The notes under the pieces are model-generated. The model did no database searches. It was not told the origin of the DNA and was given only the letters and a program-made list of their open reading frames with translations. 48,360 nucleotides of DNA from assembly GCA_021802825.1 (NCBI GenBank), contig JAJZRG010000022.1, positions 1-48,360 of the forward strand. Direction: 5' to 3'. Position numbers and translations under genes: made by a program. This document shows, piece by piece, positions 45,541 to 48,360 of this stretch (the stretch's first letter is position 1; each line of letters begins with the position of its first letter). Source of the DNA: Chloroflexota bacterium. GTDB taxonomy: Bacteria; Chloroflexota; Limnocylindria; Limnocylindrales; CSP1-4.

Positions 45541-46224
45541 TCAGGCCTCGGAGTCGAGGTAGGCGAGGACGGCCAGCACGCGCCGGTGGTCGTTGCGCGA
45601 GTCCGGCAGGTCCAGCTTGCCGATGATGCTGGTGATGTGCTTCTCGGCGGCGCCCTCGGTGATCACCAGGGCGCTCGCGATGCCCGCGTTGGTGCGGCCC
45701 TCGGCCATGAGCGCCAGCACCTCGCGCTCGCGCGGCGTCAGCGCGCCGAGCCGGTCGTCAACACGGCGCCGCACCATGAGCTGCGCCACCACCTCTGGGT
45801 CCAGCGCGGTGCCGCCCGCGGCCACGCGACACAGCGCGTCGATGAAGTCGCGCACGTCGGCGACGCGGTCCTTGAGCAGATAGCCCACGCCGCCGCCCCG
45901 GTCGGCGAGCAGCTCCGATGCGTACTGGCGCTCGACGTACTGACTGAGGACCAGGATCGGCGTGCCGGGCACGCGCCGCCGGGCCTCGAGCGCTGCCCGC
46001 AGCCCCTCGTCGCGCTGCGTCGGCGGCATGCGGACGTCCACGACCGACACGTCGGGGCGGTGGTGCTCGCATGCGGCCACGAACGACGGGCCGTCCGCCA
46101 CCTTGGCGACGACGATTCCGCCGCCGGCCTCGATGAGCTTCGCGACGCCCTCCCGCAGGAGCACCGAGTCCTCGGCGATGACCACCCGCAGGCCGCTGAC
46201 ATCCATCGGGCGATGATGCCGCAT
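45541..46224 (-). CDS. NarL/LuxR-type response regulator
   Basis: Two-domain response regulator of 227 residues. Receiver domain: RVVIAEDSVLLREGV with the acidic pair, phosphoacceptor Asp in VSVVDVRMPP, and the Lys in YLLKDRV. The C-terminal LuxR helix-turn-helix is LTPREREVLALMAEGRTNAGIA followed by KHITSIIGKL. No kinase gene is adjacent on the same strand; a probable sensor N-terminus lies at 48208. Start at 46224 or 46206; the former has AGGG upstream. First gene of a likely operon with the PrsW-like protein, the clan CD lipoprotein and the small membrane protein. Confidence 0.93.
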   Translation of the reverse strand: MRHHRPMDVSGLRVVIAEDSVLLREGVAKLIEAGGGIVVAKVADGPSFVAACEHHRPDVSVVDVRMPPTQRDEGLRAALEARRRVPGTPILVLSQYVERQYASELLADRGGGVGYLLKDRVADVRDFIDALCRVAAGGTALDPEVVAQLMVRRRVDDRLGALTPREREVLALMAEGRTNAGIASALVITEGAAEKHITSIIGKLDLPDSRNDHRRVLAVLAYLDSEA

Positions 46225-46310
46225 GCGGGTCGGCCCTGACAGGCGCTTGCCGAGGCGCCAAGATCTTCCCGCACCGGCGTGGCCGGCAGGGCAGAGGAGG
46301 ACGCAGCGCG

Positions 46311-47960
46311 ATGCGACGAGAGCGAGACCGTGCTGGGCGGGTGGGCGGCCGCCGGCCCGGCGTCGTCAGCGTTCCGCTCGCCCTCCTTTTGGCCCTCGCG
46401 TCCGCGTGTCTGCTCGCGCCCATCGCGCTCGGGTTCACGCTGCCGCCCAGCCAGCCCGGCCGGTGGGTCTACGACTTCGCCGGCATCTGGAGCGCCGACA
46501 CGATCGCGTCGGCGCAGCAGACGGCCGACCGCCTCCGCGCCCAGACGGGCGTCGAGATGGCGATCGTCTCGATCCCGACCGGCGAGTCGTCGGTGGACAC
46601 CTCGACGGCCGAGGCGGACGCGAAGTGGATCATGGATACCTGGGGCGTGGGCCAGGCCGGCGTGAACAACGGGATCGTGGTCCTGTTCGACCTCGACACC
46701 TCGCTCGAGCACGGCCAGATCTACGTCTACGGCGGGTCCGGGATCGTCAGCACCTACCTGTCGGCTGTCGCCGCCCAGAACGTGGCCAACGACATGATCG
46801 CGAAGGCGAAGGAGGGCGACCTCGACGGCGCGCTGTCGGCTGGGATGAGCGAGATCGCCGATGCCGTGGACCACCCCGGCACGCGGCTCGAGTCGATCCC
46901 GCCCGTGATGCTGCCGATCCTCCTGTTCGTGGCCCTCGACATCGCGATCCTCGCGTTCATGATCGCGATGTGGTGGCGCGACGGCCGCGACCCGCCGATC
47001 CCGCTCATCGACGACTCGGTGCTACTGCCCGCGCCGCCTCCCGGGCTGACCCCCTCGCTGGCCGCCCTGCTCCACGACGCCGTCCCCGGCAAGAACGCCC
47101 CCGCCGCCGCGCTCGTCGACCTCGCCTCGCGCAACCTGCTTGCGATGCGCGAGGGGTCGACCGTCCTGGGCATCGGGCGCAAGCCCATCGACTTCATCGT
47201 GTCCGACCCCAGCGATCCCCGGGTCGCCCACGCCGAGACGCTGGTGGGCGAGCCCGAGCGCGTGATCCTGCGCGAGCTCCGCTCGATTGCCGAGGACCGG
47301 GTGGTGGAGCACGCCCGTCTTTCGCGCGCGCCCCAGATGCAGGCGCACTTCGCGGCGGCGCTGGGCAGGGCGGCCGCGGCGACCCCCTGGTTCCACAGCG
47401 ACCCGAACAGCAGTATCAACCGCATGACTGGCGTCCCGTTCGTGTCGTTCCTGCCGATGTTCGGGGCCCTCTGGCTGGTGAACGGTGTGCCGGATGGCAG
47501 CCCGGCCCTCATCGTCATGCTCGCGACGTTCGCCACCATCGGCATCGGCCTGCTGATCGCCCGGTCGATGGCCTCGCGGACGAAGGACGGCTCATGGGTG
47601 CTGGGCATGGCGCTGGCGTACCGCAACACCCTGCGCCACGAGATCGGCCAGGCGCCGGGCGTGGTCTCTGCCCAGGAGCGCGCCAAGCTCAAGATGCCGT
47701 GGCTGGAGACGCCCGACGCGCTCATCGTGTGGGCGATCGCGCTCGGCCTGGCCGATGAGGTCGGCGACCTGGTCGGACGGAGCATGAACGACCCGGCCAG
47801 CGCCCAGTGGCAGCCGGTCTGGTACACAGGGTCGGCGGCGTCGTTCGCGTCCTTTGGCTCGTCCATCTCGTCGATCACGACCACTGCCGCCTCGTCGTCC
47901 GGTGGCGGGTACGGCGGGGGCAGCTCGGGTGGCGGTGGCGGCGGCGGGGGCGGCTTCTAG
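46311..47960 (+). CDS. TPM-domain membrane protein with DUF2207-like part
   Basis: Protein of 549 residues with an N-terminal signal or anchor (VPLALLLALASACLLAPIAL), an extracytoplasmic TPM domain at about 45-195 (WVYDFAGIWS, VNNGIVVLFDLDT, YVYGGSG), then a transmembrane helix (PILLFVALDIAILAFMIAMW) and a large cytosolic part of DUF2207 type with two further helices near 395-435. The tail is a Gly/Ser run ending GGGGGGF. TPM-domain proteins are linked to membrane-protein quality control and cell-envelope processes. ATG with GAGGAGG ten bases upstream. Divergent from the response-regulator operon across 86 bases. Confidence 0.88.
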   Translation: MRRERDRAGRVGGRRPGVVSVPLALLLALASACLLAPIALGFTLPPSQPGRWVYDFAGIWSADTIASAQQTADRLRAQTGVEMAIVSIPTGESSVDTSTAEADAKWIMDTWGVGQAGVNNGIVVLFDLDTSLEHGQIYVYGGSGIVSTYLSAVAAQNVANDMIAKAKEGDLDGALSAGMSEIADAVDHPGTRLESIPPVMLPILLFVALDIAILAFMIAMWWRDGRDPPIPLIDDSVLLPAPPPGLTPSLAALLHDAVPGKNAPAAALVDLASRNLLAMREGSTVLGIGRKPIDFIVSDPSDPRVAHAETLVGEPERVILRELRSIAEDRVVEHARLSRAPQMQAHFAAALGRAAAATPWFHSDPNSSINRMTGVPFVSFLPMFGALWLVNGVPDGSPALIVMLATFATIGIGLLIARSMASRTKDGSWVLGMALAYRNTLRHEIGQAPGVVSAQERAKLKMPWLETPDALIVWAIALGLADEVGDLVGRSMNDPASAQWQPVWYTGSAASFASFGSSISSITTTAASSSGGGYGGGSSGGGGGGGGGF

Positions 47961-48094
47961 CGCGCCCAGCCATTGCCGATCGCGGATCGCCGTTCGCTGC
48001 TCGCGGAGCCAGCCCACAGGTAGGGCGATCCCCACTCCCAACAGGCCCGCTGGCTGGCTGGGAACGACGCATCGGCGACGGCATCCTTGGACCC

Positions 48095-48211
48095 ATGACG
48101 GGCGACCAGCACGAAGAACCCCGGCAGCCGGCATCGGGCGCGACGGACGCCCCTGTGGTGGCGGCGTCGCCCGCGACGGCGAGCCCCGCGGTGGTAGGGT
48201 CGAGCCGATGA
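48095..48211 (+). CDS. Possible 38-residue leader ORF coupled to the next gene
   Basis: An ATG at 48095 opens a frame of 38 residues (MTGDQHEEPRQPASG then Ala/Ser/Pro-rich) whose TGA overlaps the ATG of the next gene as ATGA. No clear ribosome-binding site. The composition is like a disordered region. It may be a short upstream coupled gene or chance. Confidence 0.25.
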   Translation: MTGDQHEEPRQPASGATDAPVVAASPATASPAVVGSSR

Positions 48212-48360
48212 GCATGCCCCCGAGTACCGGACCGGCGGCCGCGCCGAGGCGCCGACGCGGCCTGCTCGCCGAGTTCCTCCTGTCGCCGGTCAGCCCGGCC
48301 TCGTGGAAGGCCCTGGGCGCGATCCTGCTCGGCCTCTTCGTGTCGATCTTCGCGTTCGGC
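48208..48360 (+). CDS. N-terminus of a membrane protein, possibly a sensor histidine kinase (partial)
   Basis: From an ATG at 48208 the frame is open to the end of the window (51 residues). After a basic linker, LLAEFLLSPVSPASWKALG leads into a hydrophobic segment AILLGLFVSIFAFG. Sensor domains of actinobacterial-type histidine kinases often begin like this. The truncated frame gives no kinase motif, so the call is a guess; it would fit the nearby orphan response regulator. Confidence 0.35.
   Translation, partial: MSMPPSTGPAAAPRRRRGLLAEFLLSPVSPASWKALGAILLGLFVSIFAFG

Overview
High-GC (about 70% by eye) bacterial chromosome segment with actinobacterial/Chloroflexota-like gene content: F420-type luciferase-like oxidoreductase, UvrD-type helicase with a C-terminal HRDC domain, CCC1/VIT transporter, many GTG/TTG starts and ATGA overlaps. 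Phylum cannot be fixed from the sequence alone. No rRNA, tRNA, CRISPR array, phage or IS element was seen.

Region 1 (1-602): the end of an unidentified gene, a perfect hairpin terminator, then a gene-free stretch with tandem repeats and a paired 15-bp element (TTCR-N7-YGAA) that recurs in two other gaps.

Region 2 (602-18932) is the core: an inositol-type carbohydrate regulon. It holds lacI-iolE-like-Gfo/Idh (minus), a transketolase remnant, iolG (minus), iolD plus a second IolE/IolI-like isomerase (plus), and a sugar ABC importer with lipoprotein receptor, permease and one-domain ATPase (plus). A minus-strand run follows: TIM-barrel isomerase, folD, fhs, an AEC permease and an SDR dehydrogenase. 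A methyltetrahydrofolate-type methyltransferase gene points away from that run. Five near-palindromic LacI-type sites (consensus TGTAATCGATTACA) lie at lacI (two), iolD, the importer and the isomerase-folD-fhs run. Four of them sit just downstream of a recognisable -35/-10 pair. The shared operator ties inositol-type catabolism to tetrahydrofolate one-carbon enzymes. My working hypothesis is uptake and breakdown of a methylated cyclitol or sugar, with the methyl carbon handled on folate.

Region 3 (18933-29869): a gene-free gap, a Cys/Met PLP enzyme, an NAD-dependent epimerase, a SIMPL-domain secreted protein, a Vsr endonuclease divergent from a UvrD/HRDC helicase, and a marR-controlled heterodimeric ABC exporter.

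Region 4 (30131-39886): a secreted RTX-repeat protein, methyltransferase plus F420-type oxidoreductase, GT87-like membrane protein, aromatic/aspartate aminotransferase, VIT-family transporter, glutaredoxin-like protein, small acidic protein, nucleotide-sugar dehydrogenase, another gap carrying the 15-bp element pair, and a DAO-type flavoprotein.

Region 5 (40140-48360): a GMC oxidoreductase with a four-cysteine motif. Next comes a minus-strand operon of LuxR-type response regulator, PrsW-like membrane protein, lipoprotein with clan CD (gingipain/caspase-like) motifs and a small membrane-anchored protein. A TPM-domain membrane protein diverges from it, and a probable sensor-kinase N-terminus runs off the end.
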